From NCBI GenBank assembly GCA_947623455.1, contig OX392528.1:53276322-53340321 (forward strand): a DNA stretch of 64,000 nt, in the 5' to 3' direction. Each line of letters starts with the position of its first letter. Within the stretch, counting starts at the first letter, position 1. A program made the position numbers and the translations under genes. Under the pieces are notes generated by a model. It worked only from the letters and a program-made list of their open reading frames with translations. It made no database searches and had not been told where the DNA came from. This stretch comes from Mimachlamys varia (lineage: Eukaryota > Mollusca > Bivalvia > Pectinida > Pectinidae). This document shows positions 1 through 14,200 of the stretch, in pieces.

Positions 1-2406
1 CAGATAAAAAAGACATTCCCCACATAACAGTGTCATTTGTTCAGTGAGCTTTTGATATCAAATTCAAATTGCTCCATTAAATTGTGGCGTTTGATAATAG
101 AGTACATTTAATTAAATTAACATACGAAATGTCACTCAGTCTGTATAATGCATATATATATATACATAGTATTTGTAGTTACCTCGGAATGTTTTACATA
201 AAACATGAAAGCCGCGAGTGGGAAAGGTCTGGAATATATGTCATGTTTACATGAATGAAAAGCATCAACAAGTTACAATTTGACATACCAACACGTCATA
301 CAAACAAACAACTGTTGCTGTTGTTTGTCCAAAAGCAAGGACGTTTTCTCGCACGTATTCGAAGTTGGTAACTTAACATTCCATGTTTCGTTAGATATTC
401 AGAGCTAGCCCTTTAATTAAGCGTCATTACGTGTCTCTTTGCTTGTAGCGAGTTTCATGTTAATGTCAAATCGTCCAATCTAATGATGGCGTGCTTGTAA
501 CCACTGGTCTTTTTATCCAAACATTTTCAAACAAGAGAACAAATAAACTGAAAAAAGCTCGCTGATAGCCATCTTATTGTGTGCTCTGAAAAGTCAACTT
601 GACAAAAAATGTAGGTCAGAAGGGGGAGAAACAATGGAGAAAAGGAAGAATAAGGTTAAATCACAACTATGAAACTCTGTTTTCCCATAGGCAGTTTTGT
701 CAATTTTAAACCTGACACAGATTTTGGACTATATATGAACTTAAAAATAAATTTTACCTGTTAAGAAAGGAAATTTTCAAACATCATGCAATGAAATATT
801 TGACAATTCACTGAGCAAGGTGTATTTATACATACAAGTGTAGAAACGGGTTAGAGAAAAAAAAGCTTTTAAACAAGCTGGTTGGTTGATTTGGGTGTGA
901 GCCAATAGTTTCATTAGTCTCCTATAATAGTGAGATAATATGGCTTTGTTATATAGGCAAACTTTCTCGGTGACCATATATATATGTTTATGCCTAACCT
1001 TAGACCAAATCCAGCCTTGGACACGCCTAGCTTATAGTTTGAAATACAATCTCGTTACAGGTATCTTAGCTCGTTACCTATATGATCCAGGTATGCTGAA
1101 CAGGTGTATAACTTGTAAACTCTCTCTAATACACCATAGTCCATAGGGCAAAAGACTATTTTACAAATACATATACCATTAAGTTGAATGTTTATTATAG
1201 GGTATATTTAGACAAGTTTCTAACTTAGTATTTAAAACTTTAAAGAGTAACCCTGGTCTAGTGTTCAATATACAAATTTCAAATCGGGTTATACTGATTT
1301 AAAAGATAGTTTTCATCTACATAAGAATTTTGAAAAGTCGGTTATGTGGAAAGTTTGCCAAAGAAATTCCTTCATATTTAGGTCAAGATCTTGTTACACA
1401 TTAAAAAAAGTAATAAGTAGGTCCCAAAAATTTAAAGGTTATCAAACCAGAAATCTACTCTAATGTAAAACTCGTACATTTATTTCATATCCCTATGTTT
1501 AATTAAAAAATACAGCTTTGTGGTCTTCATATATTACTCATTTTCCCCCGAGGGTAATAATTCACATTTGCGTAATTTCAAGATTGACTGATTTTCTTAA
1601 AAAGACGTTCAGATAGATACACATTTAGTAAATATCTTCATTTTGTGGTTAAGGAATGTCCTCTTAAATAGATTCAATATTCACGTTGATGATAGTATAT
1701 ATAAATAGGTAACAGACCGAAAGGGTTTTATTTTGAAAGGTACGATGTTAGCATGTTTGTGGTAGGTGGTACCTGGTGTTGAAGTTGATACACAGACCAT
1801 GTTCCTCAGATTTAAGGCCGGACTAACATGCTGACCGCATGATACATTTGACCAGTACTTAAACCAGGTACTAACAGTACCACTGAGTGTCCAGTACCTT
1901 GGAATGACCTTTAAATAATGGACAATATATCGGTCACTGATATTATGTGGTTGTACGCCTTCGGGTCTTGTGTTTGCTATTTAAGCAATTATAGACACTT
2001 GACAAGTGACAAAACCGCATGTAAATTGACAGTGAAAACATATTTTTCCGGCGTAAACTTTTGAACTTACAAATGTATAGTACACAATAGTACACATGTT
2101 TACATTCTACAAAACACTTTCCAAGGCAATTTCTTGTTTTGATATATTTTTGTCCTCAGTACTTTGTAGTAGAAAAATTACACAAAATGCTTCCATGAAA
2201 ATTTTGCTCAAAATCTTTACTAGAAAATGTCAATCAAGTACATGTATTTGTTTGAACTACAGTTCATTTATTTCGTTGTGCAACTCGACAGCTCTTTTAC
2301 ACATTTGTGTTTGAAAATAAAAATGATCAATTTCATTATTTGCTGAAAGGTTTGACATGTCCTGAAATAGATTGGTATGGACAGAGTACCTAAATACTAG
2401 AATTCA

Positions 2407-2717
2407 TACCTGTTAACCCTCCCCAATCAATAGGGAGACTCCATCTATTGACAAAATCACCAATCTCCCTTATTTATGTCCAAATGCACACAAACTCAAA
2501 ATCTTCATCCTGTGGTCAAATTACTTCCTAGTTACTGCAGGGTGTGTGTAATGATCACAATCATAACAGGTTTATCTGGATCAAATGAATATTTTTTGAA
2601 CTTATCATTAGATACATAAAAATGGAGAAATTGAGCAATGCATTTTTCGCACTCATTGGAAATGTGGAATGAGGGATTTCTCCCTCATCGAAAGTTTCAG
2701 AGGTTAAAACCTATACT
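2407..2717. repeat. Possible degenerate dispersed element
   Basis: The left edge reads ATACCTGTTAACCCTCC and the right edge, reverse-complemented, reads GTATAGGTTTTAACCTC. The ends are therefore similar inverted repeats about 310 bp apart. Inside are repeated GGGAGA and TCTCCCT words of opposite sense. There is no second copy in the window and no clear target duplication, so this is weak. Confidence 0.3.
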
Positions 2718-3858
2718 AGGTGATGACTGGACGAGGAGATGCATGAACAGGTGACACCACTAAATACTAGGTGATAGCCAGCGTAGTGGACAGCTTGACC
2801 AGTGACTAATTAGGTCCTGTCCTGGTGTTTACCTGGTGAGACAGGTAACTCGCTATTGGTCACTTAATTACTGACCACTGGTGAGCGAGTCATTGGACCG
2901 TGTCGCTTGACCTTAGTTGCCTTAGATAAGCAAAGGTCATTTCTCACCTCTGCTGATGAACCTCAAGTGACAGCTTGGAGGTGTATGTAAGGTCAAGACT
3001 AGTCCAGTCAGAATCTGATGACATTGGTGTCGGGCAAGCTTAACTGGAGGCTTCAGAAGAAATATAATTTTGATTCTAAATTTAATCCTCAGGCCTGGTG
3101 AACATTTATATCAGTAGGGTTATCTGATGCAATTGATGTAAATTAAAAGTACTATTAACATTTTAGTAGAGCAATAACAAAAAATCCAATGCTTAACTTG
3201 CTTGCCCTATGCCTTAGATAGCCTTACATGTAATTTGTGTGGGTTGAGCCACGGAATTGTGGTTTAGCTAGCTAGGTAGAGCGGTTACTTGTACAATGTT
3301 GCAGTGGCAGGCACATCCCTGGCTATTTTTGGAATTGGCACAGTCATCAAAATTGAGAAATTTTTGCAGCTTAATTACAAAGGGCAAACATTTTGAAAAT
3401 TTGTAAAACTACATTTTTGACAAAAATAACTTATAACAACATATAAAATTAACTGATTTTAATGTTTAAAGTGCCAGAAAGATCGAAAATTGCTGACTTA
3501 GTCTGAATGGAAAGAAAATAAATGTGTAGTTCATGAATACAACAACACGTTAATTAAGTGTCAGATCTGTATTGGAGTTCATTGATCGTCTAATGGCATG
3601 ATTAGGGTCCTCTTCAGATTAAGTGGGAATCGTTCCATACATCTCCCAAGGATGATTGAATAAATGTCATTTTTATACCTGAGCCCTCACAAGACTTGTA
3701 ATGACCTCAATAGGATCGGAATCTCTACACCAACATCACAGACATTGATTTTATAATCGAAATATTTATCTGCTGACTCAGGTTTATTGCTGAGAATTGC
3801 TGTTTTCTTTCCTGTTCTGGTGTTTTCTGTCCAAATACAGTCCAAGCTGACTCCTACA

Positions 3859-3966
3859 ATTTTCCTCGAAGGACTATAAGCTTCATTTTTCCTCGAAGGA
3901 CTATAAGCTTCATTTTTCCTCGAGGGACTATAAGCTTCATTTTTCCTCGAAGGACTATAAGCTTCA
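3859..3966 (+). repeat. 27-bp tandem repeat, four copies
   Basis: Four head-to-tail copies of a 27-bp unit containing CCTCGAAGGACTATAAGC. The third copy differs by one base (CTCGAGGG for CTCGAAGG) and the first has a slightly different leading edge. The units abut without spacers, so this is a short minisatellite and not a CRISPR-like array. It lies within the probable intron upstream of the GTPase exon. Confidence 0.9.
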
Positions 3967-6900
3967 ATGTTTCGGTGCTGTTGGTTTGTATATAGATATC
4001 GCAGATGCCAGCTCAGTTATATCTCTGACTCAGCTTTCCTTGTTCATGAATATGCTTGTAGCATTAGAATACTGTAATGACGTCCCATGCAACTGTCTGG
4101 GAAACCCAAAGAACCATTAGTCTGTGGTAAATTCATGTAAAATGCAAATTGGATCAGTCTGGGAGTGAAATGCAGAAATCCTGTTTGTTGTATTGTAATG
4201 GAGAAGACCTGCTGTTAGCATGCAGTACGAAAGGTCCTTTGAGCGCCGTATGACCCGCCTTAAATGTCGTAGAGTATATTCCTGTCTCTAGCTGCCATAT
4301 GTTTTAAAATGAGATTTTGTTGAATCAGTTTCTTGCCTTCCTCCACGTCTGGAAATTTCATTCGATACTCTTCCATTTTTTTCTGTCATTATTTTGAGGA
4401 AATTGGTTCCAAGTCATAGATTTCTTAGGTTTCCACCAGTCTGACAGAAGAAGAAAGATTGCTAAGGATGTTTGAAAATTTAATCTTCAGGGGCTCTTAT
4501 TACAAGTTGTCAAGATCAAGTTGGCGGCCTCTTAGAAAATTCTTATAAACGAGAAAAAAAAGTATTATATAATTTTAAAGAAAGAACACATTTCATGTTT
4601 TTGCATGTACAATGAATTATTGACTGTGCTGTTTAAGGCGTGAAAAGATTTGACCCTATGAGAGCCTAAACACGCTTGAACTCTTTGGCTACCCGAGTTC
4701 ACCAGTTCACATGGCCCATTACCCGCTTACAAGTCCTATTGATGTTGAAGGCTTGGTCAAGGAGAGTGTTGACCAGGTCACTCTTGTCCACTTTTATTTT
4801 TATCCACGATATTCGAGGTATATTAAAACAACTCAAGTGTCATAAGTATAAAATACGCCCCAAGTGGTACCAAGCTAGAAGTGGTACCGCAGGACAATCC
4901 CTAGCGCTGTTACTTTTGTTTTCTTAGACGCTTACACCGGATTAAACTCTGTATACACCTGTTTTAAGTCGCGTTCACGCCTGGTCGATCATCTTATCAG
5001 AGCAAACCAGCTATCGAAAACATAATTTTATGTTACAGACTCTAAATTTTGCTTACAGATTTTCATTTTGGAAATATAAAGGAATTATTGGTTAAGATTA
5101 AAGTTTGTTGTGAAAGTTATGTCATTTAGTTCAAAGGGTCGGTATTAATTTTTCTGTAGGGTCTTGTGATGTGATTCGAGTTTCCCTAAAGGGCAGATTT
5201 CAGGAGCCGTTACTAGAATAATGTATAACAACATACATCCTTTGCTTTGCAGAACTTTGTTCTAAAATTGTAAAATGTTTGAGATTGGGTAAATGTTAAT
5301 ATCTTGGATTTTAAGGGGCTCGACAACTCTGTAAAATATTCTGTATATTTCTTGGACAGTAATCTATTACTGCATGCATAATTTTGAATATAAAAACCAG
5401 ATAAAAAGTGATTGCAAGAGTTCTATCTGTTGCGGAATTTCTTCAATGTTTTTCATTTAGCATACTGTTTCCTCGGATTTGAAAAATCCTGTAGTACTTC
5501 TGTCAGTTTATGATCTTGGTAAAATATCTGATTTTTTCCCCGATACACGCATTTCTTGAAATTATTTCCCCGCAGATTGGCCGATTTTAACTTTTATAAT
5601 GAGTTTCAAAGTCTAACTGTGACCCAGTTTTCTTCATCTTGTTTTAAGTTTAGAAATGTTTTCGATAATGATCTTGTTACAATTCTGACTGTACCGAGAA
5701 CTGTTGATGATGCTAGGGTGTTACTCGGCGGTATAAAGTTATGATGCTGATATCGGCACAATCTCCCTAACGTCTCATGATTGAATGATTCAGAGGCTGT
5801 GGCAGTCATCTTTAAACACATGAAACAGCTTTTTATTTTTAGCAGCATTAGGTCTTGCATGTATGTCTCCCAATGGAACTTCTAGCTGATACATAGATCA
5901 GGTTGCCATTTTTTCTCCAAGCGAGATTAAAATGTACAGGGTCCTGTTAGCTTGAATTATTTCACACTAGTTTCATATTTTGGTCAGGATCAACTGAGTT
6001 GGGGAGATAATAGTAAATGGGAACATACTAATTTTGTTGTTGTATTCTTTCTGTAAAACTTTCTTTTGTGAAATGTATTTTTCATAAATTTCAACATCTG
6101 AAAACATTTTTGACTTTCTTGCAATATGATGAATTCTTAAGCTGTTTTAATGGAAACGATAACCTGCAAGAATGTTGTCCTTTTGTCCAGTTTGCAGTTT
6201 TCATACCGTCTGTCATACCTTTCTTATGAGTATAAGCTTGTTTGCTCTGTGTTGAGATGCACTGACCATGCGTCACGACCCAAGTGACTGACGTTAGGAT
6301 GTGTTCTGATAAGGTCAGTCATTATAACAATACCCTAAGGGGCCCAGTCAATCCATGTACATATCAAGGGGTCAATTAAGGTCACGCAGAACTATATATA
6401 TTGAGGACTTCAGCCTCGGGCCTCCGTTCCTGTCAATTAGCTGACATCAGGCACCAGGCACTTAACACCTTTGCTAAACACACCTGTCCAGAATGCTAAT
6501 TACTTGTTACCTGTCAATTTATGTACCAGTCTATATTCCATGATTTTCTTTAATTTCTTAAAAAGCATGACATACTATGAGTTTTTCCTATTGTTACAAG
6601 TAATCAAATATACAGGGTTATTTACCATCATTGTCTTCCAATTCGAAATAACTTGATCGCAAGGAATTTGTTTGACAATTGTTGAACCATTTGTATTTTC
6701 TCTAGAAATTTTAACGAGACCTATTTTTATCATCGCACACAATAAAAACTCATTTGCGCTTGTCAACGAACCATTACACACTTTATTGTTGGCTGAAAAA
6801 TTATGACAATGTCGAAATGAAATTTCCAAAACAGCAGGCACAATTTATTGTCTTCCTGCGTCACATTCCTCCAAACTGAGTGTGTCACTTCACTTTATGA

Positions 6901-7220
6901 CATATTTGAAATCTTTACGACCACAAGAATCCATTATTAGATCTAGTCAATGCTTCAATACTTATTAATCAATACAGCTGCATTGCCGGAATGCCTGATT
7001 GGAGAAAATGGAGCAGTTCCACTACATTTATATGGTTTATGTATGGAAATTGGTTGTGATTTCGCCACAGCTAAAACCATTGTCGTGTTATGAGTCATCG
7101 CCCGAAAGCTTATGGCAATCGTCAAACTATGGACGTTAATTACTTGGAATATTATGGCACACGCATATATATACCAACACATGTTCATGGATGTTGGATG
7201 AGAAATTGCTTAAGATATTA

Positions 7221-7277
7221 TTATAAACACATTACCGAAAAAAAAATGTTATAAACACATTATCGGGAAAAAAAATG
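7221..7277 (+). repeat. 28-29 bp tandem doublet
   Basis: Two adjacent copies of a unit beginning TTATAAACACATTA and ending in a run of A followed by TG. They differ by CCGA versus TCGGG and by A-run length. It looks like slippage or a small duplication in AT-rich intron. Confidence 0.7.
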
Positions 7278-10265
7278 TATTTAAAAGCCATTTTGTATAA
7301 CGGCATTGTTTCAAAGGAATTTCATTACATTAATAAAACACATTATGTATATCGAAAAAAAATATTTGTATACAACAAAGGAGAGAAAAAAAATTGGTCG
7401 ACTTCATACCTGGGGGCAAACATAGCATTGAAACAGTATTTAAACTGATTTAATAGGTTTGGTATTTCAGTCGAATGGTCATATAGCATGTAGCTTTCCA
7501 TTCAAGCATCTGACAGACCTGGAATAGATCCGTTGTTAGCGGAAGCTTATTGTAACGGGGTACTGGACCACACAATCGAGCACCCAACACCACTATTGTG
7601 AACGGGTCAATTTCCTGAGGGGAATTTAAACATAAACAAACAATACGAAATGTTACACGGTGCAAGTCTTGGTAGCGTTAAGTAGAGTATGTACCCTGTA
7701 ATTGTGTGAACTTTAACCTTCCCCTCCTCCCTCTTTATTGTAATTTACTTCGTGTGACGGAAAATTCTTATGAACTAGTACTTGTATTAACCTCATTAGA
7801 GTGACATCTTGATATACCTCGTTATTCTTGATCTTAATTCATTTCTGGTGGTTCAGAGCATTTTTCACTTAATTTTCATTTTTTTGTGGAGATTCCGTCT
7901 TTCGTGGAGAATCATTTGGGAATGTTTGTCTCATTCAATGCATGAATTCAGGGTTGGAGTGTTATGAGTGCAAATTATTATGAGTTGCTTTAAATAGCTC
8001 GAGTAAAATTCATCCAACAGATAATCGGTATATCCTTATTAGTTGAATGTGGTTTTAAATTTGTTTTTTAATTGTGAATAAAGCAAAAATAGTCCACAAG
8101 TTCGACCTTATCAAGAATACGTAGTTGGAAATGTGGCAAATTCTTGCAATATGTCCGAGTTCATAATGTTGATGTCACGATTATAAATATATCCTGCACT
8201 GAACCACTTTCTACTTCATAAAGGCGTGCTATGTTGAAAATGATAAACTTATCAACCTGTCATTCTCCATCTTCTCTGCTCCGCCACCGTAGCCATCATC
8301 ACCCCCTGAGGTGACTTGGAGTCAAGGAACTCTGGGTAATCAACAATATATCGTGGCCATGTCTAGAACTTATAATCGTTTCCCCCTCGGGTCTACAGAG
8401 ACAAGAGTATGCTTGTTATTATTGCAACATAGTTGTTTCGTTGTTTTGGCGACTACACCACATCTCTGAGGCAGACAAACACTCGCCCTACCTCTGTCCT
8501 GGCTGTGGTACCTACAGTTACATTTTATACATGAAGTTGCTGGCTCACGACAGCTGATCTTGGCGATTGAGTCAGTGTGTTACTCCGAGAATTTTCATGT
8601 GTGCAAGTGAAACACTGGAACAATTTTGTTCTGAGTGGCAATCTAACCAAACTTCAACCAGAAAATTCAAATGTTATTATTTCCCTTTCTTTTCTGTTAT
8701 GTCCTGTTCCTCTGGTTGTAGACATTTTGTAACTTTAGCAACTCGTGCAAATATTTTCAAAGGTTTTCTAACAGATGTTAGAATAACAAGGCTTTGAGTG
8801 TTTGTCCCATGGTTGGGGTGGGGGAATGGCACAAATATGCAGATAACCGGCGCACACAGCAGATAATGCGCAGTGGAGTTTTTGTACGCCAGTAATTAGC
8901 ATTCAGAGACGGAAGTTCATATATACACTAGCAAATCACAAATATAAGATTTACATAACTACTCACCTATACTTCATCAAAATATATTTAGGGAGTTAAT
9001 TGTAAATGCATAACCAGATTTGTTAGATTTAATGATGAGTTCAATAAGTATAAGGTTTCAGACCTTCCGTATGAGTCATCCCTCCAGGGTTTTGTTTTTT
9101 GAAGTGTGTGTATATAAATATACTGCCCATCTGTTCAGCGATGCTGTATCTTGATAAATCTTCTGCCGGAGTAGTTAGCTGGCACAGATATTTCTTTTAG
9201 TGTATCTTGTTTATCCTACAGTGCAGATAGAGGTTCACACTCAATCTTTCTGGGACTAAATGCAAGCAGAGCTGGCAAGATCCGGAATATCAAAACATGA
9301 AAAATAATATGCTGTTTAACAGCTATCTTTAGTGATTAACCTTGGTCATTGCTTCAGCAGCTGGGGCGTACCTTGCCAGCAAAGATCTGCTTTCATCTGA
9401 TAATCGGTACAAACTTATATAAAAAAAACATTATATAAAAACACATATATATCTTGCGCACAAAATACCGCCCCAATCGCAGCTAAGGTAGCCCTGCTAA
9501 CACCACAGGGAAACTCTGAAAGATGGCCAAAATTAAAGTGATTATAAATTGGCACAGATTTTAAGGTTTGTTCAGTAGAGACTTATCAAAATAGGTGGGA
9601 TTATTACACCCTTAGTGTCAGATAATCCGGTTGAAAATTGCCGTGTGACATGTCTGTTACTTTATCAGAAACAGATGATAACCTCTAGAAGCTGTCAAAA
9701 GCTCTGAAACGTCTCGGTGCTTTGTTTTTTTCAACATTGTATAATACCCAATTAAACAGAATTTTTGTGTCGGCTGCCAGCTTTGTGCAAGCTTTACATT
9801 TTAGGCGGTCTGTTAAAATATAAATCAGCCTTGAACTTTTTCAATAACTTTAATCTGACATTGGGCAATAAAAAACATGCTATTTAATTTAAAACGACCT
9901 TGACTTTTTAAGTTAAATTTAGAAATAGAGATTTCTGACTGTTTGAATATAATGTTGTACTGTTGCAAATTATACTTTACAAACTTGGTCAAATGCAAAA
10001 TATATTAGCAGACTATAAATTTTTTTTGTTTTATATCTTTGTTTATCTTCGATTTAAATTGAGTTAATGTTTTCAGCATCAAACATTTGAGCAGGAACAT
10101 TGTTACATCAACAGGTACATAATGTACCTACTTAATTATTTGAAGAAAGTTGAGCCAGAACGATAATTGCTAGAAGTGTCTTGTTAAAAAGAAGACTTGG
10201 TTGTTCAAGTATGAAGAGTGAAGTATTTGCTGTAATTAATAGTGAACTTTGTTTGTTTGTTACAG

Positions 10266-10757
10266 GATGACTTTGACTCGTTGCGGCCGCTCTGCTACCC
10301 GAACACCGACGTATTCCTCCTGTGTTTCAGTGTTGTTACACCGACTTCATTTCACAACATTTCTGAAAAATGGGTGCCGGAAGTGAGAAAACATTGCCCA
10401 AAGGCTCCAATAATTCTGGTTGGGACACAATGTGATCTTCGTAATGACGTCAAAGTGTTGATCGAGCTCGCGCATTACAAGGAGCAACCAATCCCAGAAT
10501 CCGAAGCACAGGCGCTCGCCGACCGTATCGGTGCAAGCTATATTGAGTGTTCGTCACTTACACAGAGAAACCTCAAGGAAGTTTTCGATACAGCATTACT
10601 TTCGGCCCTCAGACTTTCAGGGCCCCTTAAAAGGACAAAGAGTTCACGGAGATCAAAAAAGGGCAAAAAGCAACACGAACAATCGCCACCACCAACAGTG
10701 TCGGGCAAGCCTTGTGCCAAGAAGACGGGATGGAAACGATTCTGTTGTTTCTTGTGA
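10266..10757 (+). CDS. Last exon of a RhoU/RhoV-like (Wrch/Chp) atypical Rho GTPase
   Basis: This is the C-terminal 163 residues of a Rho-family small GTPase of the RhoU/RhoV branch, whose members bind GTP and control actin, adhesion and cell shape at membranes. The acceptor CAG|GATGAC at 10263-10268 opens the exon in phase 0, right where D-[DE]-F-D follows the switch II glutamine in RHOU. Exon residues: D-D-F-D-x-L-R-P-L-C-Y at 1-11; F-S-V-V at 21-24; G4 motif G-T-Q-C-D-L at 53-58; insert-helix region about 61-86, with V-K-V-L-I-E-L as in RhoU; G5-type C-S-S-L at 95-98; N-L-K-E-V-F-D at 102-108. A basic stretch (122-136) and W-K-R-F-C-C-F-L end the protein. RhoU and RhoV end in a similar C-[CF]-F-V motif that is palmitoylated rather than prenylated; here the last residue is Leu. 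The nearest match is RhoU, but RhoV cannot be excluded. The GTP-binding P-loop exon is not in the window. Confidence 0.93.
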   Translation, partial: DDFDSLRPLCYPNTDVFLLCFSVVTPTSFHNISEKWVPEVRKHCPKAPIILVGTQCDLRNDVKVLIELAHYKEQPIPESEAQALADRIGASYIECSSLTQRNLKEVFDTALLSALRLSGPLKRTKSSRRSKKGKKQHEQSPPPTVSGKPCAKKTGWKRFCCFL

Positions 10758-11264
10758 AGTCATTTTGATGCATAAAAAGCAAAATATCAACTGTCATTTT
10801 CGTTAAGAATGAATGCGCACAGACTTGCATCCGATGCCTGATGTTCAATCTGCAATATCGCAATATAGAACTCGGCCAATCAGATCATGTGACACATGAT
10901 GGATGGGCTAGACTCCCGCCACAGGTGATTTGTGTATTGGTCATTTAGTTGCAATGTAAATGTACACACCTACGGAGATTGTGACGACCAGATTGTGACG
11001 AGTGCTCAGTCTGTCAGTGCAGGCCGATTCGTACATGATTGCACCGACGAACTGTCAACGCTGGTTGAGTCATAAATCGGGAGACAGATGACGTCTCCTT
11101 TTAGACAGGTTGATTGTGGACTGTGTATTATAAATTAATTTATCAATGAGAGAGAGTGCACATGTTGGTACAAATGCATGTTTTAATGAAGAGCGTGTCT
11201 GAGTCATGGGATGTTAACGACTGCGACAGCGATAGAGTGTGAGCTATGAGAGTGGTCTAGGTGA

Positions 11265-11270
11265 AATAAA
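11265..11270 (+). terminator. Candidate poly(A) signal AATAAA
   Basis: A canonical hexamer about 510 bases after the stop codon of the GTPase exon, followed within 15 bases by a TTGGTGTT stretch that could serve as the GU-rich element. The hexamer is common by chance in AT-rich DNA. Confidence 0.4.
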
Positions 11271-14200
11271 ACATTGGTGTTCGCAAATGGCTGTTGCACT
11301 TTGAGGTGCGCTGAAGTATTGGCTTAAGTGATATTTTGCGTGTTTAACAGATCAAATTATGCCGTTTCTATGAGTTATGCATCCATCTTAATTGTTTCCA
11401 TGTAGATTTTAGATAATTCCTGGTTCACAATAGAAGTAATAATGCAACGCTTTTCAATTGAAAATCCAGCACAAAGATTTATCACATTATTGCCTTTCTT
11501 GTTTTAAAAAGTCTTAATGGAGCGGAAGGGAATCTATTCAAAATTTGTAAAAAGGAAAAAGCACATTATTGCAATTGTTCATGGATATTGAATAAGTAGT
11601 GTCATCTGGCATGGGAAATATGTGTGAAAATGTGCGGTATGCAATTTCTTTATAGCAATAGTCATAATGCGGCGACATTTTGGGAGTCCCCATGTCTAGC
11701 GTATAGAGTAATGAGTAATGTGAAGGAGCTTTGTTTCTGCCTATTTGAAACTTGTCGATCAGATCTAGGTGTTCTGGAATGACTTGTGGCAGTTTTTATC
11801 CGACTGTTATCAGATTTTAGTTTAACTTGTGGAACGTACTGTTTATGCTATCTGGCGTAGTGATACACATCTTTACATTGTCACCTACCCTTATTTCCAC
11901 ACATGAGAGCCCTATCACGCCTACAGATATCTCCACCATTGTCTCGGGGTCGTAGTTCCTGGTCCTGGTTTTGTGTTGGTGGTACCATGCCCAGTTCTTG
12001 GTCCAGTTGATGAACTAGTCGCGATGACAAGTCTGACGGGTCGTAAATTAATTAATAGAGGTGTCGAAAAGTTTTAACGAGGCAAGCTGCCTAATAGAAA
12101 AAAAAATCTGATATGTTATTTCGTAACAAAGAAAAGATCAAATCTGCAAGATGATGAGTAGTGTTGAAGGAATTTCATTATCTTAACAATTACAAGTCCT
12201 GGTTCAGAATAACTTACATGGTCCTCAAACATTGTCATACCAAATCATTGCTCAAGCCATATATTAAAATATCTATGATCCGATTGCAATAAACATCAAA
12301 GCTTTGCATAATACATGCCAATCTTATTGTACAAAGTCATTGCTTATTTATTGGCCAATCTTTCAAGAATTGTAGAGGCTTTGATTGACAGTTTGTCTGT
12401 TGGAATAGAAATTAATTTGAAATAATTCTTTGGATCAGTACTTACAGTACTTTTTAGAAGAAAAGTAAGATTTTTTTTAAAAATCAATAATGATGGAATG
12501 GATTTAACATTGGGCGTTTTGATCTATTTTTCGTATCTGGTCAATTTTCCTTGCTAAATTATTCCCATATCCTTCCCTTGCCCATACCTGGGTTGTGTTC
12601 CCATAAGTTTTGTTTCACCTTCATCCCTCAAGCTGTAATACAATGACTGAGTGGTGAGGGAGAAAAGAAATCACCCACCATTTTCCTGCTCCCCAACCTC
12701 CTGACTTTCGAACCCCCAGATCTGACCCCTGACCTCTATATAACCTAGTCATCTCCCCTGTCCTCCATCACCACAGATGTGATTCTGATCTACGACTTCT
12801 TTCCTCTCTCTGGAATTCGACAAATATGTTTATTTTAACCCATTTTTTTTTTAATTCTAATTAATTATTGTTATAAAACTGGTGCTGATAACATAAATGT
12901 CTTTATAACCATACCAATTAACTTTTTTAATCATAACTAATCAGTTTTCTTGATTTTTAAGTCAGATCTTTTATTTGAACAACACTCTTGACAAAGGTTC
13001 TACTTAGAACTTAGTAGCTTACTTGTATACTGTCACAAATTCAACGGTGTTTTACGGATATGTAAGGGAACAATTCAGCAAGTGATTATACTTACAGTTA
13101 TAGCATAATGTAATGTCTAGTTTTGTCAGTCGGTCAAATCTACTTACCTCAAACCTGTGATTTTTTTCCAAAGGATAATTTCAGACAAAATTTGTGTTTG
13201 ATGGATTTTTTTTTTTTTCAAAGATATAATGTCTTTGCCCCTGAGTTTTTACTGAAAAAATAAAACAAAGGGTCAAAGACCATGGGGTTCCATTTTACAT
13301 CAAAACGAAACTGGTTGGAATATTGGAACACAGGTAGATTGTAAGATAAGTAATCTTTGACTGTTCTGACTTGAAGCTAACAATATGACGATTCTGTGTT
13401 TGTTATATATATGAGATGCTCTCCTGTTTCTTGAAGCATCAACTGTTGTTATTATGCTCTCGTGTCTTTCATTCATGTTTGTATGTAGATTGGTTTTCCT
13501 GCAGGTAAATGTGGAACTAGTCCCATCGAATTGCTTGCATTTGTTAAGGTCAAGGCTGAATGTTTTGCTTGAAAGGTCAAGGCCACATGATTTTTTTTTT
13601 TGCTTGAGCTGAGCAATAAGAAAAAAATATCATAATTTTCTTTTGAAACAATATTCCTGAATGTAGTCAGTTGTAAATTACTTTATATCAAAATAATATT
13701 ACTTGATACCTATTTACTTGTTTATCAAAAAGATTTTGTGATTCTTCTAATTCAAAGAGAAGCAATTCTTTTTAGGTCTATAATTGACGTTGTTGGTCTT
13801 ATTTCAATTCAAAAATCAAAATGCATATTTGAAAAACAACTGTTTTATTTTTTACTGACTCTCCTATGAAATGAAACATTTCGATTAATGGCATTAACCA
13901 ATAAGCAAGTAAGCTTATGATGCTTGAAATCAACTTTTTCTAAAGCCAAAAATTCTTTTTGTAGATATTGGCAGTAAAAAGCCTGTTGGTAACCCACAAA
14001 CAATTCTTCACCTTTTAAACTTACAAAATGAGATTTTTTATCTTGATAATTGATTAATGACATGTATATTTATATATTTTGTACAAGAGAAAAGTGCCTT
14101 TTAATAAATAGAAGTGTTGACGGAGGCAAACTGGGCGTTTTCGGGACCTCTACATCTTACATGTCAGAAGTCCAGCTAAGAGGTACAACGATGGTCTGTG

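Larger units (their letters stand above)
1..10265 (+). other. Probable long intron upstream of the Rho GTPase exon
   Basis: AT-rich sequence with no convincing coding exon. In vertebrate RHOU the exon before the last one ends at the conserved D-T-A-G-Q of switch II. I searched by eye for codons of that motif followed by a GT donor and found none, so the earlier exons probably lie left of the window. The stretch ends in a T-rich tract and the acceptor TTACAG at 10260-10265. It holds a 27-bp tandem repeat (3859-3966), a 28-29 bp doublet (7221-7277) and a weak dispersed-repeat candidate (2407-2717). Short open frames here look random. Calling it intron is inference from the exon at its end. Confidence 0.6.

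Noticed and set aside
3241..3320. tRNA-like words (TAGCTAGCTAGGTAGAGCGG)
   Set aside because: No box B at the right distance and no SINE body; too weak to call.
3859..3966. Possible CRISPR-like array
   Set aside because: The 27-bp copies abut with no spacers and the context is animal intron.
4887..4901. A T-A-G-Q reading that might be the missing switch II exon of the GTPase
   Set aside because: The residues around it do not match the L-x-L-C-D-T-A-G-Q block and no GT donor follows the Gln codon. Judged chance.
12777..12840. Exon after the strong pyrimidine tract and CACCACAG
   Set aside because: Open for only about 20 codons in the best frame, with no donor and no recognised peptide; the tract may just be C/T-rich DNA.
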